From: Vombatus ursinus
Taxonomy: Eukaryota; Chordata; Mammalia; Diprotodontia; Vombatidae
Reading direction: 5' to 3'
NCBI RefSeq assembly: GCF_900497805.2
Contig: NW_020954556.1
Span: 26,998,003-27,062,002 of the forward strand
Length of the DNA stretch: 64,000 nucleotides
Shown piece after piece: positions 51,041 through 62,239 of this stretch. Below the pieces are notes generated by a model. The model ran no database searches and was not told the origin of the DNA. It saw nothing but the letters and a program-made list of their open reading frames with translations. The position numbers were made by a program, and so were the translations under genes. How positions within the stretch are numbered: position 1 is the first letter of the stretch; every line of letters begins with the position of its first letter.

Positions 51041-51044
51041 CTGA

Positions 51045-51890
51045 CATGTCTACTTTCTATTAACTAAACATTGATGTGTACATCAAGAATTACTGTTGAA
51101 ATCTGAGTTTATCAGAAACTCCGTGGTGAAAATAAGGCAAGTCCATGCATGTGAACAGAGAACTCCCTCCATCTCCAGCACTTGAAAATTTACTGGAAGC
51201 CTGTTTTGTTCTAGGTTTTTGTGAGGCTCAGAGAAAAAACGAGGGAGGGAATGGGGACAAGAATAATGTTTTACATTGCTGGTTTGGCAACTCTTCCTGT
51301 TCCATTAGGCCATGAGCTGGTATTAGCTTTAAGGAGTAGTTTCCATTTACATCTGTCTGGGCTTGGTGGTGTTCAGATGTTGTCAAAGCTGATGTAACTT
51401 TCTGAGAAAGATGAATATGAGATCTGCAGATTGGGCAGAAAAGTTTGGAGCCAGGATAGGAAGAATTCCTTTTTAGCAATGCTCTATGCGGGTGCTGAGG
51501 GCCAACCATGGCCCCCTTATTGTATAAAAATTATTTTTAGCATAAAGCAGCAACAAGATGGAAAATGTATGGTAAGGTACAGACCCTTATATAATTACCA
51601 AAAAAAATAATGCTGTTCAAAAAAATTCCACATTATGAAACTTTATATCTTCTATGTGGTTTATTACTAAACTTTTAATAATTGAAAGGTAAAATCTATT
51701 TAAACATATTTGTTATGGAGACATAGGAACTTTCTCTATGGCTCTTACAAATCAATAACTTTGAGTTGATAAGTAATTGGACTAATATGCATAATACATT
51801 AGTATGTAAGTATATTGCATGGCATCTTAAATTTTTCAAAATATTTTCTAATTCAAAACAATATTTGTTTTTTATATATTAGTTATATGT
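51045..51890. other. Stretch with no recognised feature
   Basis: AT-rich with no repeat ends or coding signature recognised. Confidence 0.4.
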
Positions 51891-51894
51891 TAGT

Positions 51895-52130
51895 TGTGTG
51901 ATTTTGGACAAGTCATTTAAATTCTTGGCCATAACAGAACCACTCCTTTTAGATTCTACCACTTTAATCTTCAGTGTGAAGAAATGGAAAAGTCACTAAA
52001 GAAGACAAAGATGGTAAGAACAGCTAGACCAGATCAAATACTAGAATGTTGGCTCTTTGAGGGCAGGGAATGTTTACTAGTGCCTACCTAGCACAATGCC
52101 AGACACCTAATAATTGCTTGCTGAATTAAA
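51895..52130 (+). repeat. MIR and L2 3' remnants
   Basis: 'agttgtgtgattttggacaagtcatttaaattcttgg' is MIR-like. 'gaatgttggctctttgagggcagggaatg' and 'tacctagcacaatgccagacacctaataattgcttgctg' are sense L2. An AT-rich AATTAA tract follows to 52170. Confidence 0.65.
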
Positions 52131-52284
52131 TTAAAATTAAAATTAAATTAAATTTAAAGTTTAAAATTTAAATACACATAGAGGAAGTCTGTGCTGTAGG
52201 CAACACAAACTTGAAAGGAATAAAGGACCAATTTTAAAGATATCTGAAAGAAGGGAAGATGCTAATGATTAAAAAAAATAAGGA

Positions 52285-52450
52285 ACAGCATTGTTATTTT
52301 TGAAGAGGACCAATGACATTATGGGGTGACGTCTTGACTTGTGTATGAATTAGATTTAAGTGAGGCAAAGTTGCACAAAGTCATCAGCCTCACTCTCTCT
52401 TCTAGCATTACCAAAGTCCAGTGGGGGACAAAAGTCAAGATGACTGGTGA
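52285..52450 (-). mobile_element. SINE sharing the zinc-finger LINE tail
   Basis: Reversed: 'tttttgaagaggaccaatgacattatggggtgacgtcttgac' is the tail, followed by 'agtgaggcaaagttgcacaaagtcatcagcctcactctctc'. Tail matches that at 28290 and 63070. Not the same family as the gggcagctagg SINEs. Confidence 0.6.
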
Positions 52451-52484
52451 TGGTATTACTAGCTAAAGAAAAATAAGAGGGAGG

Positions 52485-52572
52485 GCATAGGATCACAGAC
52501 TGAGAGTTATAAGAGATCTGAGAGGTCCTCTAGTCCAAGCCTCTCACTTTTCAGACGAGGAAACTGAACAAC
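52485..52572 (-). repeat. MIR3 fragment
   Basis: 'gagaggtcctctagtccaagcctctcacttttcagacgaggaaactg', reversed core. Confidence 0.7.
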
Positions 52573-53638
52573 AATAACAATCTCCAAGTCATATACCCAT
52601 ATTCTTATCTCCAGATTTGAAAAAAAAAACTATATGCTTATTAAGGGTATACTTAATATCTTTTTAAAAATTAGAATGAAATAGATAGGCTTTTGCAAAT
52701 GGTTTTCTTCAGCAAATTAAATATTCTCAGTTTTGAAAAGTGAAGAGAATACAAGGTCTCATTGTGTTCTTTGTTAATAATGACAACAAAAAAATTGACT
52801 TAGTGGAGTAAAAATGTAGCCTTCAAAAGGCTCTCTTACAATGCGGTTATCTTCCTTGAAGATGTCAGCATCATAGAAGACTCTTTGATAAGTTCAACCA
52901 CAGAGACAACAGTTCTCTGATTATCAATAGAAAATTAGGCATAAAACAGGGAGTCGTTCTTAACAAAGATGTTCTGGAAGAAGGATTTTGTAGATGGTAA
53001 GAGTATAAAGAATTTGGGAAGATTTCTTTGGAACATAGTGTACATTAACCTTTTAAAGCCCACTTCAGGTTAATTAATGCTCACAAACCACTACTGAAAA
53101 CTTTCTTTTATAAACTGATCACTATTCTAGTTCAAAGAAAAAGGCATTTAAGTAAACAACCTAGAAAATAAGTAGCAAGGAAGGTTCCCCTCCCCCTACA
53201 TACAGGGTTACCATATTACCACTGAGAATGATAGAGGGAAATACGTGGGGTACATACACGGCTAGGGCACACGTCAGGGAGCAAGAGTAGCCAGGTCAGC
53301 TCATGCTTCTAAGATGGTGTTCCCCTTCAGAGTGTGCCTTTGCTTTTAATGCTGCTGCTTGCACCTCTATAGTTCTGTTCTTTGACGATGTCATTGAGTT
53401 CTGCTGATGTGGGCTGATCTGTAGATGTTCTTCTGCCATGCCAGCCTTTGCTGGCTCCTTCACTGAACTGCTCTATTCTGTTTTATGTTGGGCTTCTGTT
53501 ACCATATGTTGGGCTTCAGGTGCCCTTGGTAGGGGAGAAGTGCTCTTCAGCTCTGTTGGCTCATAGCCCTGGAGCTAGCTACTTCAACTCTTTTGTGTTC
53601 CAGACCTCAGCACTTAACTAACTACCTAGAGTAGTTTT
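52573..53638. other. Stretch with no recognised feature
   Basis: No repeat end recognised. 'tatgttgggcttc' occurs twice near 53484-53518. Confidence 0.4.
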
Positions 53639-53639
53639 T

Positions 53640-53880
53640 GATGGTGGCGTTCAGTCATTTCAGTCATGCCTGACTCTTTGTGAGGTTTTCTTGGCAAAGA
53701 TACTGAAGTGGTTTGTCATTTTCTTCTCAAGCTCATTTTATAGAGGAGGAAACTGAGGCAAACAGGGTTAAGTGACTTGCCCAGGGTCACACAGCTAAGT
53801 GTCTGAGGTCAGACTTGAACTAAGGATGATTGTTGACTCCAGGCCCAACACTCCATCCATTGTGCCACCTAGCTGCCCCC
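53640..53880 (-). mobile_element. Marsupial SINE with RTE-like tail
   Basis: 'gcgttcagtcatttcagtcatgcctgactc', 'ttttcttggcaaagatactgaagtgg', 'gttaagtgacttgcccagggtcacacagc', 'ccattgtgccacctagctgcccc'. A degenerate tagagtagtt / taaagtggtt pair at 53626 and 53881 may be the target duplication. Confidence 0.9.
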
Positions 53881-53989
53881 TAAAGTGGTTAGCTTTTCAG
53901 TTTGTCTTTTAATTCCCTTGTTTCCTTCTCAGTTTACCATTAAGAATTTTGAACTGGTTTATTGGCGGAACTTAAGGAATAGATTGGAA

Positions 53990-54320
53990 GGGGGTCTCTA
54001 CTGAAGTGCTCTCAGGGTCAATTCTTGTCCCTGTTCAGTTGAACATTTTTTGGTTAAAAAAAAAATCAGTGGCTCAGATAGAAGTATAGACACTATTCTT
54101 AGGAGACTTTCAAATGACAAAAAGCTAGAGGGGATGACTGGATGACAGACTCCAGAAATATCTTAATAGGTCAGAATATTGGTCTGGATCAAATGAAATG
54201 AAATTTAACAAGTGTAAACATTTAATATTACATTTGGATTCAGGAAATCAATTCCCTAAGTATAAGATAGAGGAGGTATGCCTGGATAGAAGTTTGTCTG
54301 AGAAAGATCTTGAGGTTTCG
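53990..54320 (+). repeat. CR1/L3-clade RT fragment
   Basis: Plus-strand sequence matches the CR1 RT region after the FADD box: traces of 'KLEG/MTGWMTDS', then 'MKFN.CKHLILHLDSGNQFPKYKI' style residues and 'SLSEKDLEV' (CR1: KMKFN..KCKVLHLG..N....Y, CEKDLGV). Broken and ancient. It is followed directly by L2. Confidence 0.68.
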
Positions 54321-55020
54321 GCGCCTCTGCATAGCCTGTCCTCTCCCACCTCACCTCTACCTCCTAGAATTCCTGGCTTTCTGTAAAGCGCAGTTCACAT
54401 GTTAGCCCCTATAGAACCTCCCCTGTCTCCCCATCCCTTTTCAGTCTCTTTTGCTAGTTCTTCATCCAGGCTATGCCTGCTAATCTGGCATGTCCCTCCT
54501 AGGCTCTGCCCTCGCCCTTTTCTCTTCTCTCTCTATATACTCTCACTTAATTATAAGCTCTCATGGGTTCAATTATCAATTCATCTCTGCACAGATAATT
54601 CCCAGATTAACTTATCCAGCCTTAGTCCCCTCCCCTGAGCTCTAATCCCACTTTACCAACTTCTTATTAAATATTTGCACTGATTATACTGTCACTATGT
54701 CAAACTCAACATGTCCAAAAGAGAACTCGTTATCCTTTTGAAATCCACCTGTCTTCTGACTTCCTTTTTTCCATCAAGGGCACCATCATCCTTCTAGTCA
54801 CTCACATTTACAATCTCTGTGTCATTCTTGACTCCTCTGTTCATTTATCTCATATATTCAGATGAGTCGCTAATTAGTTATTTTTCTTTTTTTTTTTTCT
54901 ACAATCTCTCTCATATATGTCCCCTTCTCTCCACTCACTGGGTCATCACCCTAGTTTAAGCTCTCATTCACTCCCACTTGGACAACTGTAATAGTCTCTT
55001 CATCTGCCTTGTCTCATCTC
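54320..55020 (+). repeat. L2 RT to ORF end, left part
   Basis: 'gctctgccctcgcccttttctcttctctctctatatactctc', 'caattatcaattcatctctgcacagataattcccag', 'aaactcaacatgtccaaaagagaactcgttatcc', 'tgtgtcattcttgactcctctg'. A separate L2 3' scrap lies at 54320-54470. Interrupted by a SINE at 55025. Confidence 0.82.
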
Positions 55021-55116
55021 TCCGAATTTTTTTTAGGCAATCAGGGTTAAGTGACTTGCCCAGGGTCACAGAGCTAGTAAGTATCTGAGGCTACATTTGA
55101 ACCCAGGTTGTCTCTC
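55016..55116 (-). mobile_element. Truncated short-class SINE inside L2
   Basis: Reversed poly-T, 'ggcaatcagggttaagtgacttgcccagggtcacagagc' and 'gaggctacatttgaacccaggttg' only. A tctctcc repeat at 55016-55022 and 55110-55116 is probably the target duplication. Confidence 0.8.
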
Positions 55117-55700
55117 CATACTTCAATCCATCCTTCATACAACTGTCAGAGTGGTCTTCCTAAAGTGTAAGTCTGACCATATCACCTCTCTACTCAATAA
55201 ACTCTAATGATTCTTATTATCTCTAGGATGAAATAGAGTCTACTCTGACATTCAAGACTATTGTTTCAGCCTTTTAACATATTCCTTTCCTCCATGTACT
55301 CTGTAGCCTTACGTTACTGTCCTGTTTGCTGTTTTTCACTTCCGGTGTCCCATTTCTCATTTCCTTGCCTTTGCACTGGTTATCCCCCATGCCTGGCATG
55401 CCCTTCCTCCTTTCCTTTGCCTTCTGGGATCCCTGGCTTTCTTTTAAGATTGAGTTCCTGCAGGCTTTTCTCATTCCCATCCCCCCGCCCCACTAAATTC
55501 TTCCTCTCTAAGGCCACCATCCATCTTTTCCATATTTATCTTTTATGTGCCAATTTGTGTATGTGTTATCTCCACTACTAAAATGCAAGATCCTTGAGGG
55601 CAGGGCATGATTTTGCTCCTTCTTTATATCCTCAATACTTAGGACTGTGCCTAACACCATAAGAAGTATTTAATTAGTTCTTATTGATTGATTTATCCCC
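55117..55700 (+). repeat. L2 3' region, right part
   Basis: 'caatccatccttcatacaactgtcagagtggtcttcctaaagtg', 'tccatgtactctgtagccttacg', 'tccccatgcctggcatgcccttcc', 'aaatgcaagatccttgagggcagggc', to 'agttcttattgattgattt'. Complete at its 3' end. Confidence 0.85.
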
Positions 55701-55724
55701 AAAGAGCAGAAGAAGGAGCCGTGT

Positions 55725-55965
55725 TTGGAAGATGCAAATTTAGACTTGATGGAAAGAATAACTTCTAACTTCCTAACAACCAGAGCTTTCCAAAAGGGGA
55801 ATGGAATGTTTTGGGAGGTAGTGGGTTCCCCCTCACTGGAAGACTCCATGCAAGGACTAGATGGCTACGTATTGGGTATGTTTATAGTGGGGTCTATTTT
55901 TCGGGTATAAGTTGGACCAGGGAGCCAAGTCTGATATTTTAGGATTCTGGGAATTTGTTCTACTT
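55725..55965 (+). repeat. CR1/L3 3' end
   Basis: 'gggaggtagtgggttccccctcactggaagactccatgcaaggactagatggc', 'gggtataagttggaccagggagcc' and 'ttttaggattctggg' follow the sense CR1 C-terminus and 3' end (E/V-V-G-S-P-SLED-like residues). Confidence 0.68.
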
Positions 55966-56144
55966 TTTCATTTCGACTGAAAATTCCTTCAATTCCTTTC
56001 CACAGTCTTGATGCCTATTGTGATCCATGTAAATCTCTATCCAAAAATCCAAGAGACTGAAGTTGGGTGAAGCTGGCAATCTTTGTCCCACTTCTCTGAC
56101 AATAACAAAGTTGCTGTGTACCCGATAGAAGTAATACAAAAGGG

Positions 56145-56390
56145 AACAAACATTTATTGAGCACCTACTATATGCCAGGCACTGTACTAAGCACTTGATC
56201 TCATTTGATACTTTCAAGAATCCTGTGAGGTAGGTGCTATCATGATCTTCCTTTTTCAGTTGAGGAAATGAAGACAAACAAACAGACTTGCCCAAGGTCA
56301 CACAGCTAGTAAGTGTCTGAGGCTGGATTTGAGTTCAGGTCTTCCTGACTTCAGGCCCAGCCCTCTGCCCACCACACCACTTAGCCAATT
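56145..56390 (-). repeat. CORE-SINE / MIR, near full length
   Basis: Reversed: 'aaacatttattgagcacctactatatgccaggcactgtac', 'aatcctgtgaggtaggtgc', 'acttgcccaaggtcacacagctagtaagtgtctgaggctgg', 'tgcccaccacaccacttagcc'. Confidence 0.87.
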
Positions 56391-56434
56391 TTATGGGTTC
56401 TTTGAGTGGAGCCCGTAATAAATAATTTTCTTTG

Positions 56435-56863
56435 AAAAGAATTCTCTACATAGTACACAGTAACAGCAATATTGTGCAATGATCAACTGCGAATGACTTA
56501 GCTATTCTCAGCAATACAATGATCCAAGACAATTCCAAAGGACTCGTGATAAAAAATGCTACCCGCCTCCAGAGATAGAATTGATGGCGTCTGAATGCAA
56601 ATCGAAGCCTATTATTTTTCACTTTCTTTATTTTTCTTGTGGGTTTTTTTTTTTGGTCTGTGTTTTCTTTCATAACATGACTAATATGGAAATGTTTTGC
56701 GTGATTGCACATGTATAACCTATATCAAATTGCCTGCTATCTCAGTGAAGGAGGAGGGGAAGGAGGGAGAGAATTTGGAACTCAAAATTTTAAAAAAGGA
56801 ATATTAAAAATTGTTTCTATATATAACTGAAAAAGTAAAATATTATTAAAAAAAGAATTCTCT
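56435..56863 (+). mobile_element. L1 3' end with target duplication
   Basis: A 5'-truncated copy (56448-56850): 'catagtacacagtaacagcaatattgtgc', 'cagcaatacaatgatccaagac', 'gtgattgcacatgtataacctatatc', A-rich tail. The 13 bp duplication aaaagaattctct is at 56435-56447 and 56851-56863, exact. Only the 3' untranslated region and last ORF2 bases remain. Confidence 0.93.
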
Positions 56864-57300
56864 CTGACTGATCCTTCACTTTTGTGACTCAATACTATGG
56901 TAATTCCCTTTGCCTCCCATCTTCATGGCTCTGGTCTTACTTCTGCTGATACATGGGAAAATTCTTTACATTTCAAATACTCACAGTCTCTCTTCTCTAA
57001 TGGCCAGAGTGAGGTCACTTACATAAGCCATAAAATGTTCTCCGATTGTATGATACTGTCCCCTCTTCAGTTTTACACTGTACTTCTCTCAAATTTGATT
57101 TGTATTTTCTCATGAGAGACTCTATATACCACAGTACAGGAAATAGCTATAATGACTCTTCTACCTTGATTCTCCTGTCATGTTAGTGCCTTTCTTCCTT
57201 TACCTGAGTGTTGGGATCTGAAGCTCATTTTTACTCATATCTTCACAAACTTTGGTAGTTTCCATAATGGGCTGTATTTTTGCACGGGCTTAAAAAGAAA
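56864..57300. other. No recognised feature
   Basis: Nothing diagnostic seen. Confidence 0.4.
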
Positions 57301-57304
57301 GCCA

Positions 57305-57720
57305 TAGCTTTTCAGAGTTGGAAAGAACCCCGGAAATCAGTTGGTCCAACCCGTATCTCACCAAGAATCTGTTCTGCATTATACCCCCAAAGCAATCATC
57401 CAGACTTTGTTTAAAGACCTCAAGGAAAGGAGAAGCCACTACTTGCCAAGGCCTCCTACTCCATCTTTGGAGGGCTTTAATTGTTAGGAAATGTTTTCAT
57501 CATGGAACCTAAATTGGCCACCTAATTATGTCCTCTGGGGCTGATGAGGACAAATCTCCTCCCTCTTCCATATCACAGTCCTTTGGACATTTGAAGACAG
57601 GGGTGTCCCTCTTCACAAAGTATTCTGTCCTCTAGGCTTAACATTTCCAGTTCTTTCAATGGATGCTCATATGGCACAATGTCCTGGCCCTTGTTGTCCA
57701 TCTCTGGATATTTCCTAGTT
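57305..57720 (-). repeat. CR1/L3-clade LINE 3' end, antisense
   Basis: Reversed: 'ttcagagttggaaagaaccccgg', 'aatcatccagactttgtttaaagacc', 'aggagaagccactacttgcc', 'cctttggacatttgaagacagg', 'ttctgtcctctaggcttaacatttccagttctttcaatgg'. It lacks frame continuity. Confidence 0.7.
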
Positions 57721-58080
57721 CATCACTATTGTCTAATTAAAACCTTTTTCTTGATTCAAACATAATAAAAATCCCTTCTACCAGGATCCTTTCAATTTAC
57801 CAGTCGTCTCTTTTCTGCCGTTTTATAACACATTGCTGTGCCTTGTGTATTACTCCCTCTTCTATTCTTGCTCTCCTTTGCAATAATACTCCTGCAGAAA
57901 TTCTGTAACCAGCATTCAGTATTATTAATGACCTCCAGTTCCCGATAATTCCTCCTCTTTAAAAATAGTGCAGTGAATGCTCCTTGTTTCATTGTCCCAT
58001 TATACCCCACTCTGAATGCATCAGCCAAAAATTTGTTTTGCTTAGGCAATCTTTAGATATCTGTAGACCTTAGCCATGAG
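57721..58080. other. No recognised feature
   Basis: A minus-strand open frame of 85 residues lies at 57792-58049, without a known motif. Confidence 0.4.
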
Positions 58081-58084
58081 ATCA

Positions 58085-58225
58085 CAAGTCAGTCAACGTG
58101 CATTTATTAAGTGCTTACTATGTGCCAGGAAATGTGCTAAGTGCTGGGGAAACAATAAAAGTCAAAAACAAGGGCCCTCCCTTAAGAAATTCATATTCAA
58201 ATGGAAGAGAAAAGATGTAAATAAC
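58085..58225 (-). repeat. L2 3' end, antisense
   Basis: 'cagtcaacgtgcatttattaagtgcttactatgtgccagg', 'taagtgctggggaaac', 'ggccctcccttaagaaattc'. Confidence 0.78.
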
Positions 58226-58340
58226 TATATACATATATATGTGTTATGTATTTATATATATACATGTGTGTGATATATTGATGTGTGTATATATCTATCT
58301 ATCTATCTGTGTATATGTGTATGTATACACATATATATAG
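58226..58340. repeat. TA/TG and (ATCT)n microsatellite
   Basis: Units of ATAT, TGTG and four or five ATCT repeats. It grew at the broken edge of the L2 fragment. Confidence 0.85.
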
Positions 58341-59139
58341 TCTTTCTAGCTATGAAACCAATCAAAGGAGGCTACCTCCACCCACATGGTAGGAGAGATA
58401 CAGAGTGCCTCCATGTTAGGTAATTACATATGTAATGGGGATTTTTCTGACCATGTCCATCCTAACCGATGTATCCAGAGGGTGAAGATCATAGTTCACC
58501 CATAGCTCAAGTGCCATTAAGTGAAATGGTGAGAGTGGAAGAACTTATCTCCTCTACTCTCTTTCTCAGCCTGGCCTTGAGAAATGGGCCTTGGGATGTC
58601 TATGTTTGTTCTGTGCTGTTTGTCCTTCCCAGTTTCAGGTATCTCATGATGATCCCCACTGTACTCACTGGACTAAGAGTTTGAGTCATGGTGATTTTGG
58701 AGCCAGGATTCCAGGCAGGATAGTACAGCCAGCCAGGTCAGAGAAGCACAGAAAAGCAAAGGAGCCTGAGACTCAACCCCAAGTTGGGTTTTGGCCTTAG
58801 AACTGGAACTGTGCTCTATAGGAACTGAACGAAGCTATGACCCTAAGCCCCTTCCCTTCCCCAGAGACTGAGGTAGTTGGTACAGGGAGGAAGGAGTTAG
58901 ATTAAGCCCTATGTATTGGGGAGGTAAGTTTGTCTGTTTTTATGATTATGCCTTTAAAGTAAATATTTCTTTGTAAAAGTTGGTCTGACAGTGATTAAAT
59001 GGAACTGGAGACTCAGGGGACCACCCCAATCTTGGGGAAACACCATTGGTGGAAGCTAGAGACATTTACAAGGAGCCTAGATGCCCCCAGATCCCCTTAA
59101 GGGTACTAGAGAACCTTGGGGGAGTGGCAAAGAATATTA
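58341..59139. other. Unclassified, possibly LTR-like at the right
   Basis: At 58915-59000 'ggggaggtaagtttgtctgtttttatgattatgcctttaaagtaaatatttctttgtaaaag' has the look of an LTR polyadenylation region, but ends and target duplication were not found. Confidence 0.25.
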
Positions 59140-59195
59140 CATGTGCACACACACAAACATGTGTGTATGTATATGTATATGTGTGTATACACTAG
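59140..59195. repeat. CA/TG microsatellite
   Basis: 'gcacacacacaaacatgtgtgtatgtatatgtatatgtg'. Confidence 0.85.
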
Positions 59196-59229
59196 CAATT
59201 ACAAATGCTAGCTATTATTAACTGATTCT

Positions 59230-59850
59230 GTCCTTTTGCCTCTCTTTTGTTTGCCAAGATGTGAGGCAAGTCTCAAATACATCAGTAATAATTCCATTGC
59301 TTCTTCCACTTAAATATGCTGGCTTTCAGGTACTTTAATTGTGAGTGAAAATACCAATGTATTTTCCTGGTGAATTGACCACACCTGCTCCCATGGTTCA
59401 ACTGTGTTGTTTTCCACACTATATCATTAATGCAAGGTTGGGAACATCTATGTCTATCATGAAAAGCTAATGTGGATTTGAGTTGGCCATGAAGAGCATG
59501 GTGGCAAAAGGTTTCTTTAGATCTTGGAAGGTTTCCTCTGAAGTGAGTAACCACCAGAAATACTTGGGGAACATTAAAAAGTCTGGGGAGGGGGAAGGAA
59601 TCAGGTAAGAAAAAGCTGTGAAAAATCTGCAGTATTACCTTGAAATCACCTTATCTCTTTGAAGCTGGTTGGTGGTTCCCATGTGAAGACCACTTCTCTT
59701 TTCTAGTATTCCATCCCAACTCTCTGTCTTCCTATAGCAGAGCGACAACACTCTACGCTTTCTGGCTGAACTCACCCATTTCCAATTTGACATCTAGATC
59801 GTGGCCTTGGAAATGGTTTAATACTGCTTTAACTGGATATACTTTTCAGA
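59230..59850 (-). mobile_element. Ty3/Gypsy pol fossil (RT end, RNase H)
   Basis: On the minus strand, traces of the RT C-terminus ('PTSFKEIR' near 59680, pattern P.S.KE.R.FLGF) lead to a 'YCRFFTAFS' segment (YYRRFI..FS), then 'EETFQDLKKPF' near 59520 (pattern EAFE.LK.AFT), and a faint RNase H ..E.DAS..A.GAVL block near 59440. The order and spacing fit Gypsy pol. It overlaps in domain content with the copy at 43340-45080, so these are two copies, not two halves. Old and inactive. Confidence 0.62.
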
Positions 59851-59933
59851 GTCATGTAAGAAGATGAGAATGCTGTTTAAACAGATTACAACACCCAATT
59901 TATTGTGCTCTGGAAGATGGCATTTATGTATCT

Positions 59934-60000
59934 ATGGAATGTAGAATCTGTGGAATGGAATGTAGTATGAAATGTAGTATGGAATGAGTGTATGGAAATA
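59934..60000. repeat. Short imperfect tandem repeat
   Basis: Units of the type 'tatggaatgtag' recur five or six times. Confidence 0.75.
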
Positions 60001-60124
60001 GGATTGCCCCTATTGTTTCTGAAAGGCCATCATCTACTCATCTCTCTTGCAGATGTAAACCAGGCTATAGGCACCCCATCAACTCATCTTAAAGATTGTA
60101 GTCTGCCCTCACTAGCCTAGTAGG

Positions 60125-60305
60125 TTAAATATTAGAGGCCCCTTCCACTCCAGGAAGACCTGAGTTCAAATCCCACCTATGACACTTAGGAGCTCTGCAA
60201 TGGATGGGCAATTCACTTCACTTATCTGAGCTTCAGTTTCCTCATACGTAAAATATGGGAGAAGAGTATCTGTAGTACCTGCCTCACAAGTTTGTCGTGA
60301 GGATC
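60125..60305 (+). repeat. CORE-SINE, left part (split by another SINE)
   Basis: 'tccaggaagacctgagttcaaatcccacc', 'tgagcttcagtttcctcatacg', 'ctgcctcacaagtttgtcgtgaggatc'. It resumes at 60440 with 'aaatgagataatagtcatatac'. Confidence 0.72.
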
Positions 60306-60438
60306 ATTTTACAGATGAAGCCAAGAGAAACTGAATGACTTCCTCGCATCACACAGCTAGGAAATGATTGAGGAAAGGATTCAAACTTAGGTGTTCCTGA
60401 ATCTACATCCAGTTCTCTATCTACCTGCCCCCAGCTCC
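60306..60438 (-). repeat. SINE fragment inserted antisense into a SINE
   Basis: 'attttacagatgaagccaagagaaactgaatgac', 'gcatcacacagctagg', 'ctctatctacctgcccccagc', reversed. Confidence 0.68.
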
Positions 60439-60439
60439 T

Positions 60440-60505
60440 TCTAAATGAGATAATAGTCATATACTTTTTGAAAACCTTAAAGTGAACTATAAATTCCAAC
60501 TACAA
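60440..60505 (+). repeat. CORE-SINE, right part
   Basis: 'aaatgagataatagtcatatactttttgaaaaccttaaag' completes the copy begun at 60125. Confidence 0.6.
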
Positions 60506-60572
60506 TCATAATCATCATCTTCATCATCATCAACATCATCATCATCATCATTGTCATCATTATCATTTATTC
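60506..60572. repeat. (ATC)n microsatellite
   Basis: About twenty ATC units with single-base interruptions, at the 3' end of the CORE-SINE. Confidence 0.93.
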
Positions 60573-61147
60573 ATTCTTCAATCCTATAACCTCATAGGAT
60601 ATTCTCTCATATTTAGCTTTTTATTTTGGTTACAATAGCCTTATCATCTTGTCCTGAGATATAATTGAAATACTTTCACAATAGTCACCTTTTTGTTGCA
60701 TGCAGGAAAGATAACATATCCTTAAAAAAAATCCATCTTTTCATTTTCACATTTCTTTTCAGTGACATATACACTCACGATTTAGTTGTTCCCAATTCTC
60801 ATCCACAATCATACATCTTCCATGGCAGATCTCGTATATCTTTTGGACAGCTACATTATGTATTTTAAATCCCACCCCATATGGCTTTCTTCCCCCATTG
60901 AATAGTGTGAAGAATCCCAAACCCAGTCTCTTTGCAAGAGGTACATTTCACTCTTCATAGTTAACCATGTTTCTTTTACCAAAATTATATCCAGTTTTTC
61001 TTTTCTCAGAGCAGAACAGATTGTACATCTCCCATCTTCTTCATTTCCCCCATTTATTTCTGTTGCATAACTTTAGGTTGTGCTTTTCCAATATTTGTGT
61101 GATTTCATTTAGTCCATCAAGGCTTCCTTCAATCTCTTTGAGAGAAG
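60573..61147. other. Stretch with no recognised feature
   Basis: Pyrimidine-rich; no repeat ends found. Confidence 0.4.
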
Positions 61148-61149
61148 TA

Positions 61150-61463
61150 CAGTTGTCCCTTCCACACCATAAGGGTTAGGGGCATGGCATCCCTGTGATG
61201 ACAAAAATCCATATAAAAATGTTTGGCCCTCTTTTCATACCAGAGAAGAAGTCTGAATTTTTTCTTTTTCTTTTATGGGGTGTTATAGTACCTTATTGTA
61301 AAATTTGGGTTAAGTATTTGGTCATAGGCTCTGTGTCATCTACTGGCCATGTGTTATCTGCAGCTTCTGCAAAACTATCCCAAATTTCTATTTAATTTCT
61401 CAGGCTGACCCATGATATATCAAAATCACGATGGGGAAAGTTGCAATGTGGAAAGGATAACTG
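61150..61463. mobile_element. Tigger-like MITE, copy B
   Basis: A 314 bp element with terminal inverted repeats: left CAGTTGTCCCTTCCACA, right end (reverse complement) CAGTTATCCTTTCCACA, 15 of 17 identical. TA precedes the left end. The interior ('tttggccctcttttcataccagagaagaagt', 'cccatgatatatcaaaatcacgatggggaaag') aligns with copy A. No transposase frame; mobilisation would have needed a Tigger transposase supplied elsewhere. Confidence 0.8.
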
Positions 61464-62120
61464 TCATCCTCTGCCCTATGGGGAGCTAATCTGTCATTGG
61501 AAGGGTGTGGGAGGGGGAATATGGGAGAGTGAGCCCAGAGGGAATATACAGATTTCTTTTGTAGACATCATACTTTCATAATAAAACCCTGATTTCAAGT
61601 GTCCTTTGGTAAACTCTCATTATTTTCAGTTCTACAGAAATTAATCTCAGAAATTTGTTGTGACCTTCCTAACCAATCAATATTTTTCAAATAATTTGAT
61701 TCACAAGAGGGGTTGAGTCTGGCTCCTTCTTAGTTCTTCAGAACTTTTTGGTAGGGAGGAAGTGAGGAGAAAGTTTAGATCAGGGCTTCCTATTTCACCC
61801 AGGCTAAGAATACAGTGGCTATTCATGGGCCCATTTCTACTGCTAGTCAGAATGAAAGCTTTGACTTGCTTTGTTTTTCCAACCTGAGTCATCCCTTTGC
61901 TGGGGACTCACCCATCTCAGTGCCATTCCTGATCAGCTTTAGCCATATTATAACTCAGAACTCCTGAGCTCAATCTACCTGCCTCAGCCTCCCCAGTTAT
62001 AGAGATTATGGGTATGTGCCACCACCAATAGTGGTTAATGGACTATTTCCTTGATTTGGAGACCTGGGGAAAGTAATGTTAGTACCAGTTAATCATTTCC
62101 CTAGTCATACCTTACCATCT
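61464..62120. other. Stretch with no recognised feature
   Basis: No repeat ends or domains recognised. Confidence 0.4.
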
Positions 62121-62125
62121 CTATA

Positions 62126-62220
62126 CAAATGATTCATATACATATATATGTGTGTGTGTAATATATAATACACATGCACATATATGTGTATATATGTATA
62201 TACACATACACATATATAGC
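62126..62220. repeat. TA/TG/CA microsatellite
   Basis: 'catatatatgtgtgtgtgtaatatataatacacatgcacatatatg' and further units. Confidence 0.85.
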
Positions 62221-62239
62221 TCCCTAACTCTCTCCTGAG

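Noticed and set aside
58900-59130. Definite LTR
   Set aside because: Only a polyadenylation-like stretch is seen; no paired ends or target duplication, so it stays unclassified.
60506-60572. Array-like spacing that might suggest CRISPR
   Set aside because: Pure trinucleotide repeat without spacers, in a vertebrate context.
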